64,000 nucleotides of DNA from Tretioscincus oriximinensis (taxonomy: Eukaryota; Chordata; Lepidosauria; Squamata; Gymnophthalmidae), in the NCBI GenBank assembly GCA_022410635.1, contig JAJVDF010000957.1, forward strand, positions 85,036-149,035. Reading direction: 5' to 3'. The notes under the pieces are model-generated. The model searched no databases, was not told the origin of the DNA, and saw only the letters and a program-made list of their open reading frames with translations. The position numbers were made by a program, and so were the translations under genes. This document shows, one piece after another, positions 10,936 to 21,538 of this stretch (position 1 is the stretch's first letter; each line of letters starts with the position of its first letter).

Positions 10936-11921
10936 TAGGACAGAATATCATGTCAAATCAAACGAGCTCTTCCCTTCCCTTCTGCCTCTTCTCATTTTTA
11001 GGTTAAGCTCCTAAATTCTGTTTGTTTAGGAGTTTGTGTGTGTGTTCATGTGTCAGATCCAGGTTTATAGTTTGAAAACACAGACTCTATTATGTCCCCT
11101 GAAACATAATTATACTACCACAATTACTAATAAAAATAATTAACAACACTTGGCTCAATAATTTTGATAAACTTTGGAGACTCATTATGATTTCATGCTA
11201 GAGAAGTGACAGAGGTTTACTTTTTATGATTTCTTTGCACACAAGTAATCGACAACTTTAGCAGCTATTTGGGACCATATTTTTTCTTATAAAGCAGAGA
11301 TTTGTAACGTGGAAGGCAATAGAAGTAAGATATTTTCATTTTAGGATAAAAGCTTAAAACTGAAGCTTTTATCCCGGCGGCTCCTGCAGACATAATGGTG
11401 TGTTGTGAGCAATGTAATTACTACAAATCTGCTGTGCTATAGGTTAAATGAGAGCCAATATTGTCAGCTTTCATGGTGCTGCCAAAATCCCGCTTTACTT
11501 TTGAATGTGGACTGCTCAGTCAGGGCCTCTGCCAATCAGTGGCGAGCCCTGCAAAGCAGGCCGGGTAGAGGAAAGGCTGCTCTCAGCCACTCAGGGGCCA
11601 GAGCTTCCTTTCTCACAACCACCTATGGCCAGTGCAACACATGCAGATGGCCGGCCAACAACGCAAGCAGGAAAGCTTGGGTTTTAGTCCCTCTTGTGGA
11701 TGCAGCTTGAATGTTTGAGAAGATGTTAAATCATAAAGCAGGTGCTCATACATCAGAATGTAAGAGAAATCTACTGAGCGGGGTTTAGCTGTATTCTTAA
11801 AAGTCAGAGATATCTCAAGCTTCCATTGAATTATAGGGGAAATCTAGAGAGAGTGTGTTTTTCTCTGTTCTCTTTACAGTATTAATTTGCAATATATGTG
11901 ATACTGGGAACAGAAAACTGA
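10936..11921. other. Noncoding, no gene recognised
   Basis: No supported coding region is present. A perfect 12-bp stem (11344-11355 with 11363-11374, 7-base loop) lies here. A 101-codon open frame at 11405-11710 has no recognisable domain and no close relative that I can name. Confidence 0.35.
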
Positions 11922-12395
11922 GGGTGCGTTCACATGACTATTTTATGCCTCAGTTATAGTGACATTACGACGGTCACGTCACTATAACTTCCACTATAAA
12001 GGCCATTTACTCTGCTATAAACTATTGCTCGGTTATTCCAACATTATTGCGAAGGACATCTGTCCTCTCTCCCTTCCTCCCTTCCTTTTTGTTTATAAAT
12101 TGCCCTCAATTTCACCTTATCACTTTCCTTCCATATTTTTTCCATCCTTTTTCTTATCAGCTTCTCTTTCTATCCTTTTTCCCTTTTTATTTTCCAACTC
12201 CCTGGCTGTCTGCATGTGTGCATGTGTTTGTGTATCTACATGTATCTAGGCATGTGGGTACGAGTTTGTGTATTGGTCTGTTGGCCTGCTTGCCTGTCTT
12301 CATTTCTTAAATGTTTCTGTGAATGGTATGTACAATGTGTTTTTTTTATTTTGTAAATTGCTTATCATTCTTGTTACACTACAATAAACAGAGAT

Positions 12396-12572
12396 ATGTC
12401 TGTGGCAATATCATCTCGAAGTCGTGGGGCAACCTGGAGCAAGGAGGAAGTTTATGATCAGCTTGACAATGCGAGCGGAGTACAGGAAGTGTGTTGCACA
12501 CAACTTGAAGTTGAGAAATGCCTTGATGAAAAAGCTATGTGCAGTGCCTTCCTCCCCTTAAGAATGCAATAA
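12396..12572 (+). pseudogene. SANT/Myb-like accessory protein remnant of Harbinger
   Basis: A 58-codon frame begins MSVAISSRSRGATWSKEEV and then has D-Q-L and an EKCLDEKAM segment. The RSRGATWSKEEV start resembles the first helix of the Myb/SANT-like DNA-binding proteins that PIF/Harbinger elements encode beside the transposase, and it lies on the opposite strand to the transposase, as is common. The usual domain is about 80-100 residues, so this is truncated: the third helix and the rest are missing. Function, if it were intact, would be to bind the transposon ends and bring in the transposase. The assignment is by motif only. Confidence 0.4.
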
Positions 12573-13985
12573 ACAAAATAATATACCAATCATCCCTATT
12601 GTTTGTATGGCATTTTATTGGTGTGTACCCATGACATTTAGGAGTGAATGCTGCCCCTCTTGAAATGATTCACATAAAATAGTACATGGCAGGACAGTGT
12701 TATAGGGAAATAAAATCTTTATTGAGATTTAATTTCTTTGTTCCCAGGATATTAACAAGTTAACACTGATCCTCTATATGGTATTCACTACATTTTTGTA
12801 CTTATCTGGCAAAATAAGCTGTGGTAAAATAAACTGTGTCCTTTGTTTTGAGCCATAATGAGAATCCATAAAAAATGTCCAAAGGGGATTGTGAAACTAA
12901 TGCAACATGTAAATATAAAAAAAATGTTTGATTATACCCTCTTTAAAGTAATCAGTAGCAGGAGTGTCCTATAAACACCAAAATGAGCTGTTTTAGACTG
13001 ATTTTTGTACATACATTAGATTTTTTGTTTCAATGGTAGCTTACATTTAAAAATTAATCGCCCAGGAAGCCCAAAGAATGCATTCATGAACCAGAGATTG
13101 TTCAAAGGAGAGCTCTGCTGGTGATCCATGTTCCATGTGGAGCATTGAAATGATATTGGGATGTCTATCATGCAGAGGAGAAAATGATATTTTGATGCCC
13201 ACTGTCAATTAATGAATATTCAGGCCCATCTCGAAGCACACTGATCATCTCTGGTCTCACTCTAAAGGACTATATAGAGTTGCGGGAAATTGCAAAGGAG
13301 TACATTCTGGTTAGATTTAAGAAAATACATTTTACCAGTAAGGTCAAAGAAAAAAGTGGAACTTTTTTACACTGGTGGTTTTGAGTTAAACTTTACTTGA
13401 AATCTTGCAACAGAGAATAGGCAAACGTGTGAGTTGATTCAGGAATCACACATAGGGTGTTGGGTTGGACCAAAGGAGCCTGGATGTCCTTTCCACTCAT
13501 TTCTCATATGTATTTTTATGCAGACAGGATCTCATCAAATCTCCCTCCAATTGCACATGGACAGGGTTGAAGAGAAGACCATTGTAAAGGCATGCAAAAA
13601 ATATTTCCTCTTGCTCAATCTCTGAGGCAGTATGTAGACATCCAACCCGTTAGCTGTTTGTTCCCCTTGCTGAACCAACTCTTGGAGCTACACAAGGAAT
13701 GTTCCCCAGATATTTGAAGTTTAGGAAAAGGTTTCCCAATTGGGGCCTCAACACAGCTTTTTAGATAGGAAAAACAGTAATAAATACATTTTGTTTAATC
13801 AAACAAAAAATTATTGCTGACATGGAATATATACTTTTTTGGTGCACATTCAAACACATTTGTTAACTGTTGAAAACTTTAAAGGATTAGGCAAAAAGTA
13901 AGATCCCCTGAAGACAATATGCCCATCCCAATCCCTGAGACATGATTGACAAATCAACATTTGCAAAGCTATCTCCTCCTTTTAA

Positions 13986-14675
13986 TTAGTGATGGGGACG
14001 ATTCTGCCACAGAAAGGCTGCAATCACATCCCGGACAACTGATCCTCCATCCAAGTGTGCATCCTGGCCATCACATCTGCCAGGAGCAGCACTTGATTGC
14101 TCCTCTTCTGCAAATGACCCATCCCTGGTCTCACAGATATTAAGGAGAACCACATATGATATGACCACAGCATTCACATTCTCCTCCACAACATGAAGCA
14201 CCTGCCCCAGCACTTGCCAACGTTTCTTCAGTCTCCCAAAGGCACACTCACACATATTATGTGCCTGTGTGAGAAAATAATTGAATGTGGATTTTGGTCC
14301 ATCAAGATGTCCTCCATAAGGTTTCATCATCCAAGGGCGCAAGTGGTATGCAGCATCAGCGATGAGAAGAGGTGGCACAGTGACACCATTAAAAATGATG
14401 AAAGGGCCATTGGGGAAGAGTCTGTTATTTTCCATCGCAGTGCATAGGGTGGTCTGTTGGAAGATGAAGCTGTCATGTGATCTCCCAGAGTACCCTACCT
14501 CTGCGTGAACAAAACGTCCATGTCCATCTGTAGTCCCCTGGAGGACAACGGAGAAGAAGTTCTTGTGGTTGATGTACTCGGCGCCCTGTCTTACGGGAGC
14601 GATAATCCTAATGTGGGTGCCATCAACTGCCCCTATGCACTGTGGAAAACCAAACCTGCTGAAACTCGCCATTAG
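13986..14675 (-). pseudogene. Harbinger transposase exon 2 (HARBI1-like DDE nuclease)
   Basis: The frame holds about 229 residues of the DDE_4 nuclease found in PIF/Harbinger transposases and in the domesticated HARBI1. The catalytic residues are visible: D in GAVDGTHI near the start, D in LIADAAYHLRPW about residue 105, and E in MCECAFGRLKKRW about residue 142. All three are intact. A 3' splice acceptor precedes it on the minus strand (TTTCCTCCACAG, AG at 14677-14676), and the reading frame continues in phase 0 from exon 1 at 22575. This exon alone has no stop or frameshift, but exon 1 is broken and the intron has grown to about 7.9 kb by later insertions, so the gene is unlikely to work. 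A domesticated host gene is less likely because TIRs and a TSD surround it. Confidence 0.85.
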
Positions 14676-14767
14676 CTGTGGAGGAAATATACAATAGGTT
14701 ACAATTCGATGATGATGTCAACCCAGTGTGCAGCAGCAGCAAAATAGGCAAATTCCATGTTGGGGAT

Positions 14768-15465
14768 CATTAGAAAAGCAATCTAAAACAAGTCAGCAAA
14801 TGTTGTTTTGCCTCTTTATAAATCTGTGGTGGGGCCACATTTGGAATCCTATGTTCAATTCTGGTCACCACATCTCAAGAGGGATATTGTGGAACTAGAG
14901 AAGGTGCAGAAAAGGCAAACAAGAATGATCAAGGGTCTGGAGCACCCGACTTATGGCGTGAAGCTGCCACGTCTGGGTCTCTCCAGTATCGAAAGGCAAC
15001 GTTTGAGAGGTGATCTGATTGAAGTGTACAAGATCATACATGGGATGGACAGGGTGAATAGAAAAAAAAGTTTTTTCTATCACACATCACTAGTAGCAGA
15101 GGGCCCTCCTCAAAACTGAGGGGCAGACAAAGGAAAGTGTCTTTTCACCCAGAGAGTCAACAGTCTGTGGAATTTACTTCTTGAAGAGGTAGTGGTAGCT
15201 AACAGCTTGGATAGCTTCAAGACAGGACTAGGCAGGTTTATGGACAACAAGGGTATGAATGGGTACTAGGATGGATGTCTGGATGCTGCCTCTGAGATGG
15301 AGCAACTGGTAGTGCTCCTGAAATACCATTTGCATGGATTCATGAACAGGTGCATATTTTGCTTTCCTCTGTTCAGACTGCCCAGGTTGGGCCTCTGTGT
15401 GATACGGTATGCTTGACTAGATGGGCTGTGCCCTGATCCAGTTGTGCTATGTGGAAGAACCCATT
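14768..15465 (+). mobile_element. CR1-type LINE, 5'-truncated 3' end
   Basis: The frame at 14808-15119 carries LYKSVVGPHLES...VQFWSPHLKRDIVELEKVQ, a GLEHPTYGVKLPRLGLSS segment and RLRGDLIEVYKI, all typical of the CR1 reverse transcriptase C-terminus. After a frameshift near 15120 comes NSLWNLLLEEVVVANSLDSF, the usual CR1 end. The 3' UTR ends near CTAGATGGGCTGTGCCCTGATCCAG, the common reptile CR1 terminus. It lies in the Harbinger intron on the strand opposite to the transposase. Confidence 0.8.
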
Positions 15466-15803
15466 TGTAATCACTTTAAAATTAGCCTGTTGTTAACAGC
15501 CAAAATCTCATTGCCATTTAATTTTGGCAATGCAAAACATCTGAAACACATGAGGTTGACATGACACTTCTCATAGATGGCCCACACACGTTACTCCTGT
15601 AACCTTGCCAAGGCTGAAGTGCTTGGGACACATATTGGATTCTACATAAGCAGCAGTGATGTCTAAGCATGTGCAATAGAGAAAAAGAATGAAAGATGAA
15701 GAAATGTAAGGAGAAAGGTGGGGGTGACCTCTTACAAACTTGTTAAGGTGAAGATAATGTAGGAAAGGTGTTGCATTTTATACCTGTAAATATTTTTACT
15801 CTA

Positions 15804-15820
15804 GCCTCTATTAATATTCT
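15804..15820 (-). repeat. L1 target-site duplication, 3' copy
   Basis: The 17-bp GCCTCTATTAATATTCT here is repeated exactly at 21786-21802. The L1 poly(A), seen as poly-T on this strand, begins immediately after it. Confidence 0.9.
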
Positions 15821-16011
15821 TTTTTTTTTAATTTAAATTTTTATTGATATATGTAAGTATGACAATACATTGGTAATACACATATATACGTTGAACCCAA
15901 CATGACACACATTAATACAAGTCATACAATAAAAAAGAAAAAAACCACCACCACACCAAAGCGTGCTCCCCTCCCCCCCTCCCCCCCCCCGCTCAAGGAT
16001 ATCTTAAAATA

Positions 16012-16285
16012 TTAAGTAAGTCTTTTTAAGTCCAGAATCCAATATGTTGTAAATGCCGTGGGTGAATACATCTTATGAAATATCACATGGGAAATGAAGG
16101 CCCTCCACTTTACCTCCCACATTGGACGTATTAAAATTCCCAGTCTTTTTAGCCTTCTTTCCCTTAAATAATCAAAGAGTACAATTTCTGACATATAATC
16201 ATACCAGGCTTCCTGTGTCCATTTATCTTTCTCCTTCCATCCCCTTGCTATTAAAATATGGGCTGCCCTTATACCTTGTTTGAAT
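16012..16285 (-). pseudogene. L1 ORF2 extreme C-terminus, frameshifted
   Basis: The sequence following the reverse transcriptase frame continues the protein in another frame: a GIRAAHILIARGWKE segment, then WYDYMSEIV and RRLKRLG, ending in a stop at 16012. The same ending (AHIVIARGWKDHTKWTRQ, ERRLSLL) is seen in the L1 at 61364-62017, so the residues belong to the protein. The shift falls in a short TATATATA run near 16285, a likely slippage or base-calling site. Confidence 0.75.
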
Positions 16286-18620
16286 ATATATACTTTTCCC
16301 TCCCTACCTGTCTTGGATTCATATTGCCAATAAGAACCTCCTTCGTTACAGGAATATTTACCTGAAGTATATTTGTAAGTTCCACAGTGATTTCTTGCCA
16401 GAACTTATTAACTTCTCTACATTCAAACCACATATGTATGTAGGTTCCTATATCTATCCCACAATGCCAACATATTGGCGATATATTAAGTATATGTGAT
16501 AGTTGACTTGGAGTCCTATACCACTTTGTCATTAATTTCAATTCCCCTTCCCTAGACTTGTTATAATTAATTATTATGAACTCTTTTCTCCACTCCTCCC
16601 AGTTTTCCTCTGTCATATTTAAGTCTTGTACCCACCTTTGTTTTATACTGTCACAATTTTTATATCTTTCTTTAATTATTAGTTTATATAATAATCCTAC
16701 TAATGATTTCTCTCCTTGTATTTTCTTCTGCACTAATTTTTCATAATCCGATTGTGCCTCTCGTATTTTTTGGATTATTGTTGGTTTGTTTATAAAATTA
16801 TATATTGCTACTTCTGTTATCCATTGTACTGGTTTCTCCCTCAACTCCCTTAATCTCTCAATCGTCCACGGTGTACCTCTATAATCATATAAGTCTTGAA
16901 TTGTTCTTATTCCTTTCCTTTTTAACATCTGTATATATCTTGCTAAGTTCTCTTCCCCTTTATTATTAATAATCTTTAAAGAGGCTGTTTTATAACAATC
17001 AATTTTAAATTTTCTCTGAATCTGACGCCAAACTTTCCAAGTTGCCATCTTTGGTGGTAACCATTTATTTATTTGCTGCTTTGGTATGGCCTCTTTCATA
17101 AAATAAAAATTTACTATTTCATTTAATGTTAATTCCATGTTCACTACCTTATACTCCCCTCTATGCTCCAACTCTACTGCTTTCAAAAACTGGAAGGATT
17201 CCCAGTAGGTTTGTAGGCAGGGAGTTCCCCAACCTAATTGTTCCTGAGTTGAGAAGAAGGTCCTTTTAGGGATTCTTCTTATGCTGTCTTGCAGAGCCCA
17301 TTTCTTTATTTCTTTTTCCCATTCCTTAAACATTTTTGAAGGAATCTGTCCTGGTATTGTTTGAAAAAAGTATAGGAATCTTGGAAGAATCATCATTTTA
17401 TATGCTCTTACCTTAGATATTAGTGGCCACATTTTGGTTGGCCAGGTAGATAATCTTTTCTTAACTTTCTTCAATAATGATTTGTAATTAACGTTAATCA
17501 TCCTTTCTGGATTTTTTGTAATTTTCACTCCTAAGTACAATATTGATTTTTGTCTAGTTCCTAAGCCAGTTATCTGCCCTATAAATTGTTTTTCTCTAGC
17601 TGATATATTCAGCATCAGAATTTCCAATTTTTCTATATTTATTTTCAAACCTGATATATTCTCAAAATCAGTTATATCTGCGATTAGGCTAGGTAACATA
17701 TTAGCTGGATCTTCTGTAATTACTAGGGCATCATCTGCATATAAATTAATTTTTAATTGTTCCCTTCCATATTTATAACCCTTGATATTGTTATTTTCTC
17801 TAATCATATTTGCTAAAGGTTCTATTGCCATCAAAAAAATTAGTGGGGATAATGGACATCCTTGTTTTACTCCATTTCTAATCTGGATAAATTCAGAAAC
17901 CCCTGAATTTACCCTGATTCTTGCTCTGTTATCCCTATACAAATTTCCAATTGTTCTTGTAAAATTTAATCCACACCCTATCTTATCACAAATCTTCGTT
18001 ATATATTGATGATTTACTGAATCAAAAGCCTTGTAAACATCTAACTTAATCAGAGCTAATTTTCTCTTGTGGATTTTAGCATGATTTATTACATTAACCG
18101 CGTTTCTTATTGGGTCTTCAATCTTCCTGCCTTTTATAAATCCATATTGATCTTCCTTAATCAATTTTGGGATCAGCTTTTCTAGTCTCATTGTTAATAT
18201 CTTTGCAAAGATTTTATAATCCACATTTGCTAATGAAATTGGTCTATATGATTCCATGCTTTCCTTTGGCTTCCCTGATTTCCAAATAGGGATAATCTCC
18301 GTTTCTTTCCATGTATCCGGTATGTCATGTGTCAAAAGTACCCTATTAAAGAGAATCTCAAGGTTTGGTATAATTTCCTGCTTAAATTTTTTATAAAAAA
18401 CTGCTGTAAATCCATCTGGGCCTGGTGATTTCCCTAATTTCAATGTATTTATTGCTTGTTCTGTCTCTACAGTTGTTATTACTGCGTTCAATATATTCCT
18501 ATTCTGTTCATCCATAACTTTATCTATTATAATATTCCCCTCTTGAACTGCTCTTTCTCTATATAAATGTGTGTAAAATATTGCCAAAATTTCCCTTATC
18601 TCATTATCTTTTATTTTCAT
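16269..18620 (-). CDS. L1 ORF2, reverse transcriptase and C-terminal region
   Basis: 783 codons. Reverse transcriptase motifs run in order: SPGPDGF (65-71), SYRPISLANVDYKIF (about 124-138), QYGFIKGRKI (158-167), the first catalytic Asp in IKLDVYKAFD (D194), NGVKQGCPLSPL (249-260) and the catalytic YADD (294-297). The C-terminal cysteine region CWHCG...GTYIHMWFEC lies at 717-734. The enzyme would copy L1 RNA at nicked chromosomal DNA. The ATG at 18620-18618 overlaps the endonuclease stop as ATGA. L1 ORF2 is normally one protein, so I regard the break as a frameshift, with the overlap a coincidence. The frame ends early at 16269 because of a second shift. Intact catalytic residues contrast with the broken frame. 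Confidence 0.88.
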   Translation of the reverse strand: MKIKDNEIREILAIFYTHLYRERAVQEGNIIIDKVMDEQNRNILNAVITTVETEQAINTLKLGKSPGPDGFTAVFYKKFKQEIIPNLEILFNRVLLTHDIPDTWKETEIIPIWKSGKPKESMESYRPISLANVDYKIFAKILTMRLEKLIPKLIKEDQYGFIKGRKIEDPIRNAVNVINHAKIHKRKLALIKLDVYKAFDSVNHQYITKICDKIGCGLNFTRTIGNLYRDNRARIRVNSGVSEFIQIRNGVKQGCPLSPLIFLMAIEPLANMIRENNNIKGYKYGREQLKINLYADDALVITEDPANMLPSLIADITDFENISGLKINIEKLEILMLNISAREKQFIGQITGLGTRQKSILYLGVKITKNPERMINVNYKSLLKKVKKRLSTWPTKMWPLISKVRAYKMMILPRFLYFFQTIPGQIPSKMFKEWEKEIKKWALQDSIRRIPKRTFFSTQEQLGWGTPCLQTYWESFQFLKAVELEHRGEYKVVNMELTLNEIVNFYFMKEAIPKQQINKWLPPKMATWKVWRQIQRKFKIDCYKTASLKIINNKGEENLARYIQMLKRKGIRTIQDLYDYRGTPWTIERLRELREKPVQWITEVAIYNFINKPTIIQKIREAQSDYEKLVQKKIQGEKSLVGLLYKLIIKERYKNCDSIKQRWVQDLNMTEENWEEWRKEFIIINYNKSREGELKLMTKWYRTPSQLSHILNISPICWHCGIDIGTYIHMWFECREVNKFWQEITVELTNILQVNIPVTKEVLIGNMNPRQVGREKYIYSNKV

Positions 18621-19759
18621 ATGTCCATTGACATCCTGAAGTCTTTTAATAATTTTGCCATTCTTTTTACACTTAATACATCCCAGGCCTGATATTCATT
18701 TCTAGCATACATACATTTATTAGTCAACTGGGTTCTATCTAATGTATCCAATTGTTTTCTTTTTTTATCCAATTCAATTTTATATCTTCTTAATTTTGTA
18801 CTTTGATAATCTTGTTGTAATTGTTCAATTTGTATGATCAGATTTTTTCTAGAATTCCCTCTTTGTCTTCTTTTATGTATTTCATATTGAAGACATACCC
18901 TTCTTATTGTAGCTTTGAATGCATCCCATATAGTTGATTCATTCATAGGCGGTTGTCTATTTCTTAGAAAAAATTCTCGGATTTCCTGTCCTATCCTATC
19001 CCTTACTGAATTATCTTCTAATATTTCTGGGTTGAATCTCCTTATTTTAGTTCTAATAAGCTCCTCCTTCATGAACTTTGCCAAAACCAAAGCGTGGTCT
19101 GATAACCATATTGGACCTGTATTTACCTCTTGTAGTTTGTAAAAGCTTTTGGCTTTCCCCATAAATATATAATCAATATATGAATAGGATTGATGTCGAC
19201 CCGAGAAGAAAGTTGGTTGTTTAGTCCATCCCTTTTTCTCATATACTTCCACTAAATCCCATTTTTCCATGGAAAATATGTTTCTCCTCCTCCTTGTGTT
19301 TCTTTGTGTAGTTGATGGGCGTAGATCCATGTTAAAGTCTCCTCCCACAAATATATCTCCCTGGGCCAGCCTCTTAAATTTATTCATTGTATTATATATA
19401 AAAGTTTTTTGACCCGTGTTGGGAACATATAAATTTGCAAGTGAGACCTTCTGACCTGCTACTTCTATCACTATGAAAAGAAATCTCCCATTAATATCCT
19501 TTTTAATCTTTTGAATTTTTACATCTAAATCTTTCCTTATCAAAATAGCCACGCCTCTTGCCCTTCTTGTTCCTCTTGCCTCTCCTAATATATTCCAATC
19601 CCTAAATTTACATAATATAGAATCATCCTTTGGTTTATGTATTTCCTGTAAAAAAGCCACCTGTGCCTTTGCTTCATTGAGCATTTTTTGTACTTGAAAT
19701 CTCTTCATATCTGTGTTCATCCAATTGACATTTATTGAGACTATTGTCAATTCTGTCAT
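18617..19759 (-). CDS. L1 ORF2, apurinic-like endonuclease region
   Basis: 380 codons. The exonuclease-endonuclease-phosphatase fold motifs are all present: SINVNWM (8-14; usually NVNG), FLQEIH (catalytic Glu), NLYVPNTG, GGDFNMDL, SYIDYIF and SDHALV near residue 222. The enzyme nicks target DNA at T-rich sites to prime reverse transcription. The target here, next to a run of T at the left TSD, fits that preference. The region after residue 230 is the lysine/arginine-rich linker that normally runs into the reverse transcriptase. It stops with TGA at 18619-18617, where the reverse transcriptase frame begins. The start ATG is the first in the frame and precedes the conserved N-terminal strand, as in other L1s. 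Confidence 0.87.
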   Translation of the reverse strand: MTELTIVSINVNWMNTDMKRFQVQKMLNEAKAQVAFLQEIHKPKDDSILCKFRDWNILGEARGTRRARGVAILIRKDLDVKIQKIKKDINGRFLFIVIEVAGQKVSLANLYVPNTGQKTFIYNTMNKFKRLAQGDIFVGGDFNMDLRPSTTQRNTRRRRNIFSMEKWDLVEVYEKKGWTKQPTFFSGRHQSYSYIDYIFMGKAKSFYKLQEVNTGPIWLSDHALVLAKFMKEELIRTKIRRFNPEILEDNSVRDRIGQEIREFFLRNRQPPMNESTIWDAFKATIRRVCLQYEIHKRRQRGNSRKNLIIQIEQLQQDYQSTKLRRYKIELDKKRKQLDTLDRTQLTNKCMYARNEYQAWDVLSVKRMAKLLKDFRMSMDI

Positions 19760-20587
19760 TGTAAATGTTTTCTATTTCTTGTAGATATCCTCTGGGCCGT
19801 CTATCCCTCCCTCACACTCTGCCACTCCAAACAAAAAGCTGGGGCGTGAGAGTCCAAAGGATTCCCATGCTTGGTATGTGTGATTAGTTGTTGCTGCTGG
19901 AACTGCGTGTCCTTGGTCTCCTTTCTCCCAAATATTTTATCTTTTAGACCATAACTTACTACTACACCTATTATTAACATAGTTAATACTCAGGATAATA
20001 TAAATTTCCACACTACTAATTATTTTTCAGTATTGATAAATTCCCCTTATATTATTCTTTATATAACATTTTACATATAAAAAATATGTAATCCATATTA
20101 ATCTTTAAAAATATAACAAAGCAGTAAAAATTATTTCCAAAAATAAAGTCTTCCCCTCCCTTAAGTAAATTCAGTACATATGCATATAGTGTTATGGTTA
20201 TATATATTAGAATACAGTAACTCTAGTTTGTTAGTATAAACACACTTTTATCATTAATTAATACAACTCAATTTATTAAGTATACTGCATATAGATATTA
20301 AAAAAACATTATAAATGTTAATATAAACAGTAGATTTCTCTATCTTGTTAGTATATATTCCCTCTATTAATTCATATACTTTAAAAACACATATTGATAA
20401 GAAACTTCCCATATACCTGTAACATAACTGTTACTTTCAACCCCCATTATTAAATTTGCTATTAATAAGTAAAAAGAAAAAAAAGGGGAAAGAAAAACTG
20501 AGATTTCCAATCAATCCTGAGTCACATTACTTAAACTTAGCCATCTCATTTCATTTCCTTCATACTAGATCAGGGATTTTCACCATC

Positions 20588-21538
20588 TTACTGCAGGTCT
20601 CTAGCCATCTCCTTCCTTAGCTGCCTCTTTTTTAGCCGAATCAATCTTGCTTGTTGTTCCAAGTCTCTCAAATCATTCTCCCCCCGGGTCTTATCTGCTG
20701 TCCTCTGAGCCGCTGTACTTGTCAAAGCTGAATCTGAACTTGCTGTATCTGCTGTTTCCGATGAATCTTCTGTAGTAGTAATATCCGAAATGTCAATGTG
20801 CAGCTTTTTCAGTAACTCAAAACCTTCACTCGGTGTGGACGCTTTATAATTCACTCCATCCTTATATACCAAAATCGCTGTTGGAAAGATCCATTTAAAT
20901 CTGATTAAGGCGGCGTTCAGTTTCCTCATTATTGGTCTTAAGATATTTCTAGCTTTTAAAGTGTCCACAGATAAATCAGCATAAACCATTATATCGTTAT
21001 TGTCATATTTGAGGGGAAATGTTCCTCTCAGCTTTTGGAAAATTTCATCTCTGACACTTTCTCTCGCAAAAGCCACCAAAATATCTTTTACCGGTATTCC
21101 CCCTCTTCTTCCTCTCGGGGTCCAGTGAGCTCTCTCTATGTCGTTCTTATCCACTTGGACGTTGTTAGCTGCCATCCAGTCTACTATCGCTGTCACCATT
21201 CCATTTGCTCCAAATTGGCCACCAAACCCCTTCAGACGGATATTCTTCCTCCTAAGCCTGTCTTCAATTCTCGCCATTTTAGTCTTAATTTCCTCTATAT
21301 CCTCTCTTGATGTATCCATTACATTTTCCAACACTTTTATCTTTGCCGTGTGGATCTTTAAATCTTCCGCATTAGTAGCACATAGTTTCTTAACTTGACT
21401 AATGTCAGTCACTATCGTATTTAATTTGTCATCCACATCCTGGAGATGGTTTAGCACCTTATCCAGCTTTTTTTCTAAAATATCCTTAGAGGTTTTAGAA
21501 GGGGAGTTTTGCTTACCGCCAGATGTTCCCGTTGCCAT
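20588..21538 (-). CDS. L1 ORF1, RNA-binding chaperone protein
   Basis: 316 codons. Residues about 18-100 have heptad-like leucine and isoleucine spacing (LEKKLDKVLNHLQDVDDKL, then IKVLENVM and IEEIKTKMARIEDRL), predicting the trimerising coiled coil. Next is the RRM-like region with RRKNIRLKGF and DIERAHWTPRG. The C-terminal domain carries IMVYADLSVDTLKARNILRP and YKASTPSEGFELLKKL, matching the transposase_22 family. The protein packages L1 RNA into ribonucleoprotein particles. The frame is uninterrupted. The tail after residue 255 is rich in Ser, Thr and Asp, then basic (RLKKRQLRKEM). Confidence 0.9.
   Translation of the reverse strand: MATGTSGGKQNSPSKTSKDILEKKLDKVLNHLQDVDDKLNTIVTDISQVKKLCATNAEDLKIHTAKIKVLENVMDTSREDIEEIKTKMARIEDRLRRKNIRLKGFGGQFGANGMVTAIVDWMAANNVQVDKNDIERAHWTPRGRRGGIPVKDILVAFARESVRDEIFQKLRGTFPLKYDNNDIMVYADLSVDTLKARNILRPIMRKLNAALIRFKWIFPTAILVYKDGVNYKASTPSEGFELLKKLHIDISDITTTEDSSETADTASSDSALTSTAAQRTADKTRGENDLRDLEQQARLIRLKKRQLRKEMARDLQ

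Noticed and set aside
11344..11374. Perfect 12-bp stem, terminator-like
   Set aside because: A eukaryotic, AT-rich noncoding context; no gene ends here and there is no T tract after it. More likely a repeat remnant.
11405..11710. 101-codon open frame with several Cys residues
   Set aside because: No domain or motif recognised, no splice or promoter evidence, and the frame overlaps another of similar length.
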